From: Thermus altitudinis
GTDB lineage: Bacteria > Deinococcota > Deinococci > Deinococcales > Thermaceae
Direction: 5' to 3'
NCBI RefSeq assembly: GCF_022760835.1
Contig: NZ_JAKTNQ010000003.1
Span: forward strand, 1-64,000
Length of the DNA stretch: 64,000 nucleotides
Shown in pieces: positions 54,102 to 64,000 of the stretch. The stretch's first letter is position 1. Every line of letters starts with the position of its first letter. The notes under the pieces were generated by a model. That model did not search any database. It saw only the letters and a list, made by a program, of their open reading frames with translations, and was not told the origin of the DNA. A program made the position numbers and the translations under genes.

Positions 54102-56068
54102 ATGGACCACGCTTCGTTGCTGGTGGAGGAAAGCGAGCTGGGGGGGCGGAGGCCCAAGGGAGGTAGCCGGTACCTCCTCTTCGGCCTGGGAGTCATCTGG
54201 AGCCTTTTCCAGCTTTGGGCCACCGAGCTGGGTACCCTGGACCCCATACGGCTCAGGGCGGTCCACCTAGCCTTTGCCCTGGCCTTAGCCTTTCTCGCTT
54301 ACCCGGGGAGGCGGGGTCCGAGGGATCGCATTCCCCTGCTGGATTGGGTCCTGGCCCTTCTTGGGGTGGTGGGGGCCCTCTACGTGGTCTGGGATTACTA
54401 CGGCATCACCCAGCTCAGGGGGGGCATCCCCAGCCACCGGGATGTCTACCTGGGGACCCTAACCCTTCTGGTCCTCTTTCTGGCCGCCTGGAGGGTGGTG
54501 GGGCCGGCTTTGCCCATCATCGCCTCGGTGTTTGTCCTTTACGCCCTTACCGGGCCCAAGGGGCTTCTGCCCTTTACCCTTCCTCCCTGGCTCCAGCTCC
54601 ATGCGGGCAGCCAGTGGGGCCAGCTCATGGGGCAGCTTTACACCACCGCCGAGGGCATCTGGGGGGTGCCCTTGGGGGTTTCCGCCACCTTTGTCTTCCT
54701 TTTCGTCCTGTTTGGGGCCCTTTTGGAGAAGGCGGGGGCGGGGCACTTTTTCATACAGGTGGCCTATGCCCTTTTGGGCCACTTCCGTGGGGGGCCGGCC
54801 AAGGCGGCGGTGGTGGCCAGCGCCCTCACGGGGGTGGTTTCGGGAAGCTCGGTTTCCAACGTGGTCACCACCGGGACCTTCACCATCCCGCTGATGAAGC
54901 GGGTGGGCTACCCGCCGGAGAAGGCGGGGGCGGTGGAGGTGGCCAGCTCCTCCAACGGCCAGCTGATGCCCCCGGTGATGGGGGCGGCCGCCTTCATCAT
55001 GGCGGAGTTTTTGGGGATCCCCTATAGCCAGCTGATCCTCATCGCCTTGATCCCCGCGGTGTTGGCCTACGCCACCTTGTTCATCACCGTGCACCTCGAG
55101 GCCCTTCACCTGGGCTTGAAGGGGGTGCCGCGTTCGGAGCTTCCTCCCGTGGGCCCCATTCTGCGTTCGGGTTTCCACTACCTGTTGCCCCTGGTCTACC
55201 TGATCTACGCCCTGGTGGGCTTGCGCCTTACCCCCGAGCGGGCAGCCCTGAACACCGTCTTTTTCATGCTGCTTCTCATCCTTCTCCAGGAGGTGTGGCG
55301 GGCCCGGAGGAGTGGGGTGGGCTTGGGCTTTGGCCTGGTGCGGGGTGGGAGGCTCATCCTGGAGGGCCTCGAGGCGGGGGCCAGGGGCATGGTGGGCATC
55401 GCCTTGGCCACGGCCAGCGCCGGGGTCATCGTGGGCATCGTCACCATGACCGGGATTGGCTTTGGCCTCACGGACATTGTGGAGCGCCTTTCGGGGGGCA
55501 ACCTTATCCTGGTCCTGATCCTGGCCCAGATCACCAGCCTCCTCCTGGGCATGGGCCTTCCCACCACCGCCAACTACATCGTCATGGCCTCCTTGGTGGT
55601 GCCGGTGGTGCTCCAGCTGGCGGAGAAGGCCGGGTATGCGGTGCCTCCCGTGGCCGCCCACATGTTCGTCTTTTACTTCGGTATCATGGCCGACTCCACC
55701 CCTCCCGTGGCCTTGGCCGCCTATGCCGCCAGCGCCATCGCCAAGTCGGATTTCTGGAAAACGGCGGTCCAGGGTTTCGTGTATGAGCTTCGCACCGCCC
55801 TTCTCGCCTACATGTTCTTCTTCAGCCCCAAGCTCCTCCTCATCGGGGTGGAAAGCCTGGGAGAGGGGGTGGGGATCGTCCTTTCCGCCCTTTTGGGCAT
55901 GACCGCTTTCAGCGCCAGCCTGGTGGGCTTCCTGCACAAGCGCACCACCCTCCTGGAGAGGGCCCTTCTCATGGCGGCGGCCCTCACCCTGGTGGTGCCC
56001 GGCCTCCTTACGGATGCCCTAGGCCTGGCGCTCTTCCTCCTGGTCTACGCCATGCAGCGGGTGAGAAA

Positions 56069-56072
<4 letters not shown>
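54102..56072 (+). CDS. TRAP transporter fused 4TM/12TM permease
   Basis: The 656-residue product starts at ATG 54102 with GGAGG at 54093. The N-terminal part (about residues 20-160) is the small DctQ-like subunit. The rest is the large DctM-like subunit with [78 protein letters not shown] and [16 protein letters not shown]. Such fusions go with TAXI proteins. It is driven by an ion gradient, not ATP. Its stop overlaps the next start (ATGA). Confidence 0.93.
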
Positions 56073-56812
<740 letters not shown>

Positions 56813-56814
56813 CC

Positions 56815-57234
56815 ATGCCTGGTCCTAGGCTTGGCCAGGCCCTTTGGGAGGCCTTACGGGCCCTGCAAGACCCCAAGGCACCCCCGGCCTTGCGGTTAAG
56901 GGGACTAAGGCTCTATGCGGGATTTCTCCTCTCCCTTCAAGGGCTCTTGCTCCTCTTTCTGGCCTGGGTGCTTCCCCGGGCGGCGCACCCCTTTCTGTGG
57001 GCCTTGGCCCTAGGGGGAGGCGCATGGCTTCTGGCCCAGGCCCAGGGGACCTTGGCACAGGAGGAGCCCTTGGCTCCCTTGGTGGCCGTGGGTTTGGGGG
57101 CCGCCCTTTTCTTTTTCCTGGGGGTGATGGGCCTTCTTCTTTGGCCTGGGGGCTCCCTGCTTTGGGGATTGGGGATGGCGGGCTTCGCCTACCTCTGGCG
57201 CCGGGCCGCCTTAGCCTTAACCCAGGGGGGCTAA
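56815..57234 (+). CDS. Small four-helix membrane protein of unknown function
   Basis: The 139-residue product begins 2 bp after the ATPase stop. A basic N-terminus (residues 1-33) is followed by four hydrophobic helices with few charges, rich in Leu, Gly, Ala and Trp. No family recognised. Position suggests co-transcription with the transporter operon, but no functional link is evident. Its end overlaps the convergent patatin gene by 4 bp. Confidence 0.6.
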   Translation: MPGPRLGQALWEALRALQDPKAPPALRLRGLRLYAGFLLSLQGLLLLFLAWVLPRAAHPFLWALALGGGAWLLAQAQGTLAQEEPLAPLVAVGLGAALFFFLGVMGLLLWPGGSLLWGLGMAGFAYLWRRAALALTQGG

Positions 57235-58070
57235 GGCCGGACCCTGAGGGCGAGGGCCAGGTCTTTTAGGCGAATCTGGGCTAAGGCGCGGATTTCCCTT
57301 AGGCGTTCCTGGGCCCGCTTCCTGCCAAGCTCATAGACCAAGGGGATTTTTTCGTGGTCAAAGGTGTCAATGGTCATGGGGGGATTGAGGGCCAGGACCA
57401 GGTCGGCCTCTCGCAGGGCCCGGTCCTTCAGCCGTCTGCGGCTGGCCTCGCCGGCAAGGAGGGCGGCTTCCAAGGCGGTCTTAGGGCCTTCCTGGGGTGG
57501 GGGGTTGGATACGTCCACGGCCACCACCTTGGGAAAGAGGGCCTTGGCCGCCCCTACGGGCACCTTCTCGGCCACATCCCCGTCCACCAAAAGCCTGCCG
57601 TCCCAGGTTACCGGGGGAAAGAGGCCGGGTATGGCCATGCTGGCCAGGACGGCCCTCCACACGGGTCCCTTGCGGAGGACGATGGCCTCCCCGGTGAGGA
57701 GATCCGCCGCTTGGATGGCCAGGGGGATGGGGCTATCCTCGAGGCGGGCTTCCCCAAAGAGGCGCTGCAATCCTAGGGCGATTTTCTCCGTGGCAAAGAG
57801 ATGGGGGTGCCGTAAGGCGGCAAAAAGCCTGGCCAGGGTACGGAGGTTACCCCCTTGCCGGAGCCCGGCGATCTCCTGGTCCAAGATGGCCTCGTGCACC
57901 TTCCAGGGGTCCTTGTGGCCAAAGGCATAGGCGGCAGCGGCCAAGGCGCCCGCAGAGCTTCCCGCGAGCCCCCGGATGGGGATTCTGGCCTCCTTCAACA
58001 CCGCCAGCACTCCCAGGTGGGCGTACCCGCGGACACCGCCGCCCCCCAAGGCCAAGGCCACACCGCGCAT
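57231..58070 (-). CDS. Patatin-like phospholipase (RssA/YlbK type)
   Basis: The 279-residue product has the patatin oxyanion loop [13 protein letters not shown], the nucleophile Ser39 in GSSAG and the dyad Asp in [12 protein letters not shown] (the usual D-G-G/A is D-G-D). Bacterial members are cytosolic lipid hydrolases of uncertain substrate. A TATAGA box lies 6 nt before its ATG, in the region shared with the divergent trpC promoter. Confidence 0.87.
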   Translation of the reverse strand: MRGVALALGGGGVRGYAHLGVLAVLKEARIPIRGLAGSSAGALAAAAYAFGHKDPWKVHEAILDQEIAGLRQGGNLRTLARLFAALRHPHLFATEKIALGLQRLFGEARLEDSPIPLAIQAADLLTGEAIVLRKGPVWRAVLASMAIPGLFPPVTWDGRLLVDGDVAEKVPVGAAKALFPKVVAVDVSNPPPQEGPKTALEAALLAGEASRRRLKDRALREADLVLALNPPMTIDTFDHEKIPLVYELGRKRAQERLREIRALAQIRLKDLALALRVRP

Positions 58071-58075
58071 CCCTT

Positions 58076-58091
58076 ATCTATACTCTATAGT
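58076..58091. promoter_or_regulatory. Overlapping divergent leaderless -10 boxes of the patatin gene and trpC
   Basis: TATAGT (58086-58091) is 7 nt before trpC ATG 58099, with TATACT just upstream at 58079-58084. On the minus strand TATAGA (58082-58077) is 6 nt before the patatin ATG at 58070. The two start codons are only 28 bp apart, so both promoters use the same AT-rich core. Confidence 0.5.
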
Positions 58092-58098
58092 GGTCGGT

Positions 58099-58866
58099 AT
58101 GCGGCCGGATGTGGATCGCATGGGTGGGGTACTGGGGGCCATCGCCCGCAGGCGGGCCGAGGAGGTAGTGCCCCGCCCCCTTCCCCCTTTTCCCGAAACC
58201 CTGCCCTCCTTCCGTGAGGCCCTTCTCCAGCCAGGGCTTTCCGTCATCGCCGAGGTGAAGAAGGCGAGCCCTTCGCAAGGAGCCATTAGGGAGATAGACC
58301 CCGCCGAGGCGGCCCAAGCCTACGCCCGGGGTGGGGCCAGGGCCATCAGCGTCCTTACGGAGCCCCACCGCTTTGGGGGTAGCCTCGAGGACCTTCTTAG
58401 GGTCCGCCAGGCGGTGGACCTACCCCTCCTGCGCAAGGACTTCGTGGTGGACCCCTTCATGCTGGAGGAGGCCCGGGCCTATGGGGCAAGCGCCGTGCTG
58501 CTCATCGTGGCCCTTTTGCGGGAGCTCACCGGGGTCTACCTGGAGGAGGCCAGGCGGCTTGGCCTGGAGGCCCTGGTGGAGGTGCACACGGAAGAGGAGC
58601 TGGAGCTGGCCCTCGAGGCGGGGGCCAGTATCGTGGGCATCAACAACCGCAACCTCACCACCTTGGAGATTGACCTGGCCACGGCCCCGAGGCTCGGCCG
58701 TTTAGCCCGGAGGAGGGGGTTTAGTGGGGTTTTGGTGGCGGAGTCGGGGTATTCCCGCAAGGCGGAGCTGAAGGCTTTGGAAGGGCTTTTTGATGCCGTT
58801 CTCATCGGCACCAGCCTGATGCGAAGCCCCAGCTTGGAGGAAGCCCTAAGGGCGCTGGTAGGATAG
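58099..58866 (+). CDS. trpC: Indole-3-glycerol-phosphate synthase
   Basis: The 255-residue product starts at ATG 58099, chosen because TATAGT is 7 nt upstream; longer readings run into the patatin gene. Motifs are [13 protein letters not shown] (catalytic Lys), [45 protein letters not shown]-like [14 protein letters not shown] and [10 protein letters not shown]. It closes the indole ring in tryptophan synthesis. hisA follows 4 bp after the stop. Confidence 0.95.
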   Translation: MRPDVDRMGGVLGAIARRRAEEVVPRPLPPFPETLPSFREALLQPGLSVIAEVKKASPSQGAIREIDPAEAAQAYARGGARAISVLTEPHRFGGSLEDLLRVRQAVDLPLLRKDFVVDPFMLEEARAYGASAVLLIVALLRELTGVYLEEARRLGLEALVEVHTEEELELALEAGASIVGINNRNLTTLEIDLATAPRLGRLARRRGFSGVLVAESGYSRKAELKALEGLFDAVLIGTSLMRSPSLEEALRALVG

Positions 58867-58870
58867 CCCC

Positions 58871-59581
58871 ATGCTGCTGATTCCCGCCGTGGACCTGAAG
58901 GGAGGCAAGGCGGTGCGCCTCTACGAGGGGGACCCTGAACGAGAGACCCAGTACGGGGACCCGGTGGCCGCCGCCTTGCGCTGGCAGGAGGAAGGGGCTA
59001 GGCTTCTCCACCTGGTGGACCTGGACCGGGCCCTGGGGAGGGGGGATAACCTCGAGGCCCTTCGCCGCATTGCCGAAGCCCTCCGTATCCCCTTCCAAGT
59101 GGGGGGTGGAATCCGATCCTTGGAGGCCTTGCGGGAGATTCTCGCCCTGGGCGCTTCCCGGGTGGTGGTGGGTACGGTGGCGGTAAAGGACCCTGCCCTT
59201 TTGCAGGCCATGCTGGAGGCGGTGGGTCCTGCCAGGTTGGTGGTGGCCTTGGATGCCCGGGGCCTCGAGGTGGTGGTTTCGGGTTGGCTGGAGGCGGCCT
59301 CCCTTTCCGCCCTGGACCTCCTTAGGCGTTGGGAAGCCATGGGGGTGCGCACGGTGATCTACACCGATGTGCGGCGGGATGGGACGCTGAAGGGCCTGGA
59401 CCTGGAGGTGGTGGCCCGGGTACGGGAGGCTTGGCCCCACGAGCTCATTGCGGGCGGGGGCATTGCGGGCCCGGAGGACCTTTTAGACCTAAAGCGCCTC
59501 GGGGTGGAAGGCGCCCTTTTGGGCAAAGCCCTCTACGAGGGGCGGGTGCGCCTAACCGACTACAAGGAAGGGGTAATCTAA
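58871..59581 (+). CDS. hisA: Phosphoribosylformimino-AICAR-phosphate isomerase HisA
   Basis: The 236-residue half-barrel-repeat enzyme has Asp8 in IPAVDLKGGKAVRL and the second catalytic Asp in IYTDVRRDGTLKG, which marks HisA and excludes HisF. TAGGAT (58859-58864), which overlaps the trpC stop codon, lies 6 nt before the ATG. Pairing trpC with hisA, two barrels of different pathways, could allow joint use of PRPP-derived intermediates; only the context is seen. Confidence 0.94.
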   Translation: MLLIPAVDLKGGKAVRLYEGDPERETQYGDPVAAALRWQEEGARLLHLVDLDRALGRGDNLEALRRIAEALRIPFQVGGGIRSLEALREILALGASRVVVGTVAVKDPALLQAMLEAVGPARLVVALDARGLEVVVSGWLEAASLSALDLLRRWEAMGVRTVIYTDVRRDGTLKGLDLEVVARVREAWPHELIAGGGIAGPEDLLDLKRLGVEGALLGKALYEGRVRLTDYKEGVI

Positions 59582-59585
59582 GGCC

Positions 59586-59900
59586 ATGAAGCTGGCGAAC
59601 TGGGTTTTCCTTCTGGCCACCTTGGGGGTGGCGGGCGCGGGGCTTTACCTGTACCTGGCCTTTCCCTTCCTGGAGGTGCCCACGCCCTGGGGACCCTGGC
59701 CCCTTTACTATCTTCTTCCGGGGGCCTATGCCCTGGGCGTGTTGGTGGGGGGAGTTTATGCCCTTGCCCTTTGGCTAGGGGGCGTGGGGGAGAGGCGCGC
59801 CCTTCTAAGGGAGGTGCGGCGGCTTCAGGGGGAGATCAACGCCTTAAAGCGGGAACGCATAGAGGAGATTCCCAAAATCCCCGATCGGGAAGAGGTATAG
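59586..59900 (+). CDS. Small two-helix membrane protein, LapA-like (DUF1049 type)
   Basis: The 104-residue product has two membrane helices (residues 7-27 and 42-66) and a C-terminal cytosolic coiled coil (ERRALLREVRRLQGEINALKRER). The topology equals LapA/YciS proteins, which tether lipopolysaccharide-assembly factors. Thermus lacks classical LPS, so the role is unclear. TAATCT, touching the hisA stop, lies 6 nt before the ATG. Confidence 0.6.
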   Translation: MKLANWVFLLATLGVAGAGLYLYLAFPFLEVPTPWGPWPLYYLLPGAYALGVLVGGVYALALWLGGVGERRALLREVRRLQGEINALKRERIEEIPKIPDREEV

Positions 59901-59942
59901 CCAGCTCCGCGCTGCGGGGCTAGAGGAAGGAGGCCTAGTGGT

Positions 59943-61958
59943 ATGAAGGATCGGGTGCGCTGGCATCTTCTTCCCCTGCCGCCTGTGAGGGAGTGGCGGG
60001 AGTTGATGGGGGCTTTGGGGGTGGGGCCTGAGGCCGCCTTGGCCTACTGGCACCGGGGCGTGCGCCGGCCGGAGGACCTGCAACCCAGCTTGGGCCTTCT
60101 TCCCCTGCGGGGCCTGTCGGAGGCGGTGGAGCTTCTCCTGGGGGCGCTAAAGGAGAAAAAGCGTATTCGTGTCCATGGGGACTACGACGCCGACGGGCTG
60201 ACGGGAACCGCCATCCTGGTGCGGGGCCTCAGGGCCTTGGGGGCGGAGGTCCACCCCTTCATCCCCCATCGCCTCGAGGAGGGGTATGGCATTCATCCCG
60301 CCCGTATACCGGAGCACCGGGAAGCGGCGGACGTTTTCCTGACGGTGGACTGCGGTATCGCCAACCACGCCGAGCTTCGGGAGCTTGTGGAAAACGGGGT
60401 GGAGGTTCTGGTGACCGACCACCACACGCCCCGCGATACCCCTCCTCCGGGCCTGATCCTCCATCCCGCCTACACCCCGGAACTTAAGGAGCACCCCACG
60501 GGAGCGGGGGTGGCCTTTTTGCTCCTTTGGGCCCTCCATGAAAGGTTGGGCCTGCCCCCACCCCTGGAGTACGCCGATCTGGCGGCGGTGGGCACCATCG
60601 CCGACGTGGCCCCCCTTTGGGGGTGGAACCGGGCTTTGGTGCGGGAAGGGCTTGCCCGCCTGAGGGAGTCCTCCATCCTTGGGCTTCGCCTGTTGGCGGA
60701 AAGCGTGGGCTACACGGGGAAAGCGGTGGAGGTGGCCTTCCGCATCGCTCCCCGCATCAATGCGGCAAGCCGCCTGGGGGAGGCGGAGAAGGCCCTCAGT
60801 CTTCTCCTCACCGAGGATGAGGAGGAGGCCAGGGGCTTGGTGGAGGAGCTCCATCGGCTGAACGCCCGCCGCCAGGCCATAGAGGAGGAGATGCTCAGAA
60901 GGCTCCTCCCCCAGGCGGACCCCCAGGCCAAGGCCGTTGTCCTCCACGACCCCGAGGGCCACCCGGGGGTGATGGGCATCGTGGCCAGCCGTATCCTCGA
61001 GGCCACCTTGCGCCCCGTCTTCATCGTGGCCAAAGGGAAGGGCACGGTGCGGAGCCTTCCGCCCCTCAGCGCCGTGGAGGCCCTAAGGAGTGCCGAGGAC
61101 CTCCTTTTGCGCTTTGGCGGCCACCGGGAAGCCGCCGGGTTTGCCTTGGACGAGGCCTGCTTCCCTGCCTTTAGGAAACGGATTGAGGCCTTTGCCGCCT
61201 CCTTTCCCGACCCCGTGCGGGAAGTGCCTCTTGTAGGGCTTTTGCCCCCTTTGGCGTCCCTTCCGGACCTTTACCAGGCCTTGTTAGCCTTAGAGCCCTT
61301 TGGGGAAGGGAATCCCGAGCCCCTCTTCCTCCTCCAAGGCTCCCCGGAGGAGGCCCGCTCCCTGGGGGAGGGGAAGCACCTCGCCTTCCGCCTGCAGGGG
61401 GTTAGGGTGGTGGCCTGGCGCATGGGGGAGCGGGTGGATTCCCTTCCCCCTGAACTGGAGGCGGCGGTGTTGCTCCTGGAAAACCGCTGGAACGGCACCC
61501 TGTCCTATGAGGCCCAAGCCCTGGACTTCCGGGAACCGGGGGATCTGGAAGGCGGAATACCCCCCTTTGCCTATCCCATCCCCTTGCGGGAGGCTTTGGC
61601 CAGGGCCCAGGCGGGGGAGGGGGTTTATGTGCCCGAGGATAACCTCGAGGGGCTGGAGTACGCAAAAAAGGCGGGGTTCCGTTTGCTGCTCCCCGAGGAG
61701 GCCTCCCTTTGGCTAGGCCTGCCGCCTTTTCCCGTGGAGAAGTCCCCCGTTTACGTGGCCTTAGGAGGGGCCACACAGAGGCGACTCGCCGCTTGGCCTA
61801 TCCTGGAAACCCCAGAGGACCGGCTCAGGGCCTCCGTGGGGCAGAGGCTGCTCTTCGCCTACGGGAGGAAGCACGCCCCTCTTTTCAGCGAGGCCCTTTT
61901 GGCCTACTGGGCGGTGGGGCAGAGGCTTCCCTCTGAAGAGGGGGTGAAGGGTGTATAA
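59943..61958 (+). CDS. recJ: Single-stranded-DNA-specific exonuclease RecJ
   Basis: The 671-residue product starts at ATG 59943 with AAGGAGG at 59926 after a small hairpin (AGCTCCGC/GCGGGGCT). DHH-family motifs: HGDYDADGLTGTA (Asp80, Asp82, Asp84), TVDCGIANH, VTDHHTPRD and VGTIADVAPL. DHHA1 motif GHREAAGF follows, then an OB fold and the extra C-terminal domain known from Thermus RecJ. It degrades 5' ends of single strands in recombination and mismatch repair. Confidence 0.95.
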   Translation: MKDRVRWHLLPLPPVREWRELMGALGVGPEAALAYWHRGVRRPEDLQPSLGLLPLRGLSEAVELLLGALKEKKRIRVHGDYDADGLTGTAILVRGLRALGAEVHPFIPHRLEEGYGIHPARIPEHREAADVFLTVDCGIANHAELRELVENGVEVLVTDHHTPRDTPPPGLILHPAYTPELKEHPTGAGVAFLLLWALHERLGLPPPLEYADLAAVGTIADVAPLWGWNRALVREGLARLRESSILGLRLLAESVGYTGKAVEVAFRIAPRINAASRLGEAEKALSLLLTEDEEEARGLVEELHRLNARRQAIEEEMLRRLLPQADPQAKAVVLHDPEGHPGVMGIVASRILEATLRPVFIVAKGKGTVRSLPPLSAVEALRSAEDLLLRFGGHREAAGFALDEACFPAFRKRIEAFAASFPDPVREVPLVGLLPPLASLPDLYQALLALEPFGEGNPEPLFLLQGSPEEARSLGEGKHLAFRLQGVRVVAWRMGERVDSLPPELEAAVLLLENRWNGTLSYEAQALDFREPGDLEGGIPPFAYPIPLREALARAQAGEGVYVPEDNLEGLEYAKKAGFRLLLPEEASLWLGLPPFPVEKSPVYVALGGATQRRLAAWPILETPEDRLRASVGQRLLFAYGRKHAPLFSEALLAYWAVGQRLPSEEGVKGV

Positions 61959-62514
61959 ACAACCTCGGGAAGTACATGAGGCCAGGATCTACACCCAGGC
62001 CTACCGGGTCTACGGGCTCATCCACCTGATGCCCGGGGCGGGTACCGCCGACCTCCTGAACCAGGAAAGGCTCTATCTTCCCGTCACCGGGGCTCTCATC
62101 TACACCCCAGGCTATGCCCACCCCCCGGAGGCCAAGGACCTTAAGGCCAGCACGGGTTTTCTGGCCCTGCGGAAGGAGCGGATCCTGTGGGTGGTGGGTG
62201 GCAAACCCAGCGAACCCCGCACCAGCCCCAGCCTATTGGAAAGGCGGAAGCTCGCCTTCCTCTACGGGGACTACCTCCTTGCGGGCGATCTTCTGCTTCC
62301 CCGAGGGGTGCGGCTTTCCGACCACCTTTCCCAGGCCAAACCCTTCCAAACCCTCCTCGAGGCCAAGCTTTACGCCCTTACCCCCAATAAGCCCATCCTG
62401 GACCTGGAGCCGCTGGAAAGCTTTCCCTTCGTGACCCTAAACCTGCGCCTGGCCGAGGCGGTGGCCGAGGCCCCCGGGGAAGCCCGGGATCCCCGGCTCA
62501 CCCTATTTGGCTGA
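61951..62514 (+). CDS. Conserved protein of unknown function
   Basis: The 187-residue product starts at GTG 61951, overlapping recJ by 8 bp, so it is probably made with RecJ. It contains IYTQAYRVYGLIHLMPGAGTADLLNQ, a hydrophobic strand KERILWVVGGKP, and a Leu-rich C-terminus. No signal peptide or membrane helix. I do not recognise a family; it looks like a folded alpha/beta or PilZ-like small protein. Its end overlaps the convergent valS gene by 17 bp. Confidence 0.6.
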   Translation: MYKQPREVHEARIYTQAYRVYGLIHLMPGAGTADLLNQERLYLPVTGALIYTPGYAHPPEAKDLKASTGFLALRKERILWVVGGKPSEPRTSPSLLERRKLAFLYGDYLLAGDLLLPRGVRLSDHLSQAKPFQTLLEAKLYALTPNKPILDLEPLESFPFVTLNLRLAEAVAEAPGEARDPRLTLFG

Positions 62515-64000
62515 GGGCTTCCCGGATCCGCTCCATCTGGGCCAGGTTTTCCCTAAGCCTTGCCTCTTCCGCCTCCACCACCTCCCTGGGAGCCTTTTCC
62601 CGGAACCCCGGGGCGTCAAGCTTTTTCTGGCTCCTTTCCGTCAGGGCAAGGAGTTCTTGCAGGCGCTTTTCCTGCCGGCGCTTCCACTCCTCCACATCCA
62701 AGAGGCCTTCTAGGGGCATGCGCACCGTCACCTTAGGCATGGCCTTCACCAGGGCTTTCCCAGGACGGTTTTCCAGGAGCTCAGCCCGGGATAGAAAGCG
62801 GAACACCTCTAGGTTATCCCAAAGGGGTGCGGCCTCTCCTTCCACGAACACCCGCACCTCCTGGGCCAAGGGAAGCCCGGCTTCGGCCTTTAGGGCCCGC
62901 ACCGCGGTCACCGCCTGTTTCAGGGCTTCAAACCGGGCCTCGGCCTCCTGGTCCGTGGCCTCAGCCTGGGGCCAGGCCTCCAAGGCCAGCTCCTCCTTGC
63001 CCGTAAGGGCCTGGTAGAGCTCGCTGGTGAGGAAGGGCATGATGGGATGGAGAAGCTTGAGGAGGGTGGCGAGGGTTTCCTCGAGGGTGCGTAAGGTAAA
63101 GGCATTCCCTGCCTTAAGGGCCGGTTTGCTGGCCTCCAGGTACCAATCGCAGAACTCGCTCCAGACCAGCTCGTACACCTCCCGGGCCGCCTGGGCCAGG
63201 TCCAGGCCCTCGTAAAGGGCGGTGATCTCCCGCACACCCCGGCCTAGGCGGCTTTGCATCCAACGGTCCGCCAGGGTAGGGGTGTCGGTTTGCCCTTGGA
63301 AGGATTCCCGGCTTAGGAGGACGAAACGGGCGGCATTGTAGAGCTTGTTGGCGAAGTTCCTGGCCATCTCCAGCCACCGGAGGTCCAGCCGGATGTCCTG
63401 GCCCCCCGTGGCCAGGTAGGTGAGGGCGAAGCGCAGGGCATCGGCCCCATAGCGCTCCACCATCTCCAAGGGGTCTATCACGTTCCCCTTGGACTTGGAC
63501 ATCTTCTGGCCCTTTTCATCCAGCACTAGGCCGTGGAGGAGCACGGTCTTAAAGGGCCGTTCCCCCCGGAAGTGGTAACCGGATACCTCCATCCGGCTCA
63601 CCCAGAGGAAAAGAATGTCGTAGCCCGTCACCAGGACATCGCCCGGATAGAAGGCCTTGAGGTCCTCCGTCTCCTCCGGCCAGCCCAGGGTGGAAAGGGG
63701 CCAGAGGGCCGAGGAAAACCAGGTGTCAAATACGTCCTCGTCCCGCTGGAGGTTAGGGCTTCCGCAGGTTTCGCAGGTGCTGGGGTCTTCCAGGTAGCGC
63801 TCAGGGCGGGGGACGTTAACGGCACCGCAATCCTGGCAGTACCAGGCGGGGATCTGGTGCCCCCACCAAAGCTGGCGGGAGATGTTCCAGTCCCGCACGT
63901 TTCTCAGCCAGTCCAGGTTGACCTTTTTCCAGCGCTCGGGAACAAAGGCGATCTCATCCCGCTCCAGGCCGCGGATGACCTTTTCCGCCAGGGGCCTCAT
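62498..64000 (-). CDS. valS: Valyl-tRNA synthetase, 3' part (continues beyond the window)
   Basis: Codons for the last 500 residues are present; the 5' part lies right of the window. Visible: the zinc-finger-like CQDCGAVNVP...CETCGSP, the editing/catalytic junction DVFDTWFSSALWPLSTLGWP, the class I motif KMSKS (GQKMSKSKGNVIDP), the anticodon-binding helical domain, and the C-terminal coiled coil (EEWKRRQEKRLQELLALTERS) unique to ValRS. The Met at 64000 is an internal residue, not the start. Confidence 0.95.
   Translation of the reverse strand: MRPLAEKVIRGLERDEIAFVPERWKKVNLDWLRNVRDWNISRQLWWGHQIPAWYCQDCGAVNVPRPERYLEDPSTCETCGSPNLQRDEDVFDTWFSSALWPLSTLGWPEETEDLKAFYPGDVLVTGYDILFLWVSRMEVSGYHFRGERPFKTVLLHGLVLDEKGQKMSKSKGNVIDPLEMVERYGADALRFALTYLATGGQDIRLDLRWLEMARNFANKLYNAARFVLLSRESFQGQTDTPTLADRWMQSRLGRGVREITALYEGLDLAQAAREVYELVWSEFCDWYLEASKPALKAGNAFTLRTLEETLATLLKLLHPIMPFLTSELYQALTGKEELALEAWPQAEATDQEAEARFEALKQAVTAVRALKAEAGLPLAQEVRVFVEGEAAPLWDNLEVFRFLSRAELLENRPGKALVKAMPKVTVRMPLEGLLDVEEWKRRQEKRLQELLALTERSQKKLDAPGFREKAPREVVEAEEARLRENLAQMERIREALSQIG

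Noticed and set aside
54459-55937. A 492-codon minus-strand open frame opposite the TRAP permease
   Set aside because: His/Gly/Gln-rich shadow of a GC-rich gene; the plus strand encodes a clear transporter.

Overview
The window is chromosomal DNA of a Thermus species. It is GC-rich, and its proteins match what I know of Thermus orthologues in sequence, length and gene order (PdxS, SmtB plus P1B ATPase, asparaginyl-, aspartyl- and histidyl-tRNA synthetases, MalP, the TAXI glutamate-binding protein, RecJ, ValS). Many genes have a TANNNT -10 box 6-8 nt upstream of the start codon, the leaderless arrangement typical of Thermus/Deinococcus. No database search was run; family names rest on recognised motifs and lengths.

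Positions 1-7317 are an accessory region. The right end of an IS481-type element (1-52) is followed by a foreign-looking block (about 53-3885). That block has a perfect sigma70-type promoter, Firmicute-style ribosome binding sites and three genes: half of a C39-like domain plus a beta-sandwich, an MFS exporter, and a PQQ-like beta-propeller ending in the other half of a C39-like domain. To its right lie an IS630-type remnant (minus strand), an IS4/IS5-superfamily transposase remnant, and an IS481-type element (5192-7317) that has itself been split by a 1027-bp IS with perfect 14-bp inverted repeats and a 4-bp target duplication.

From 7323 the sequence is ordinary Thermus core: a LysM/M23 peptidase; pdxS, then smtB, a metal P-type ATPase and nhaA, then pdxT; a minus-strand set hisS-aspS-phzF-HAD-asnS; two small proteins; modABC (minus) behind a strongly folded leader; argF-argC-argJ; four small envelope or unknown proteins; a minus-strand cell-shape set deoC-PLD-maf-mreC-mreD-mrdA-minC; ychF; tRNA-Gln; a receiver protein and PBP1A; trmJ, a histidine kinase, a phosphatase, fructosamine kinase, DUF4388, psuG, rodZ and rimO; trkA-trkH; malP; a polar amino-acid ABC transporter with a TAXI-type TRAP transporter placed inside it; a patatin; trpC-hisA; recJ; an unknown protein; and the 3' part of valS running off the right edge.

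The main points for a second look are: the split C39-like domain at the two ends of the foreign block; the palindrome CCTCGAGG, which recurs roughly once per 1.1 kb; the folded leader of modABC; a terminator-like hairpin at the start of the ychF transcript; -10 boxes that overlap the stop codon of the preceding gene; and the two interleaved solute transporters with matching hairpins after each binding-protein gene.
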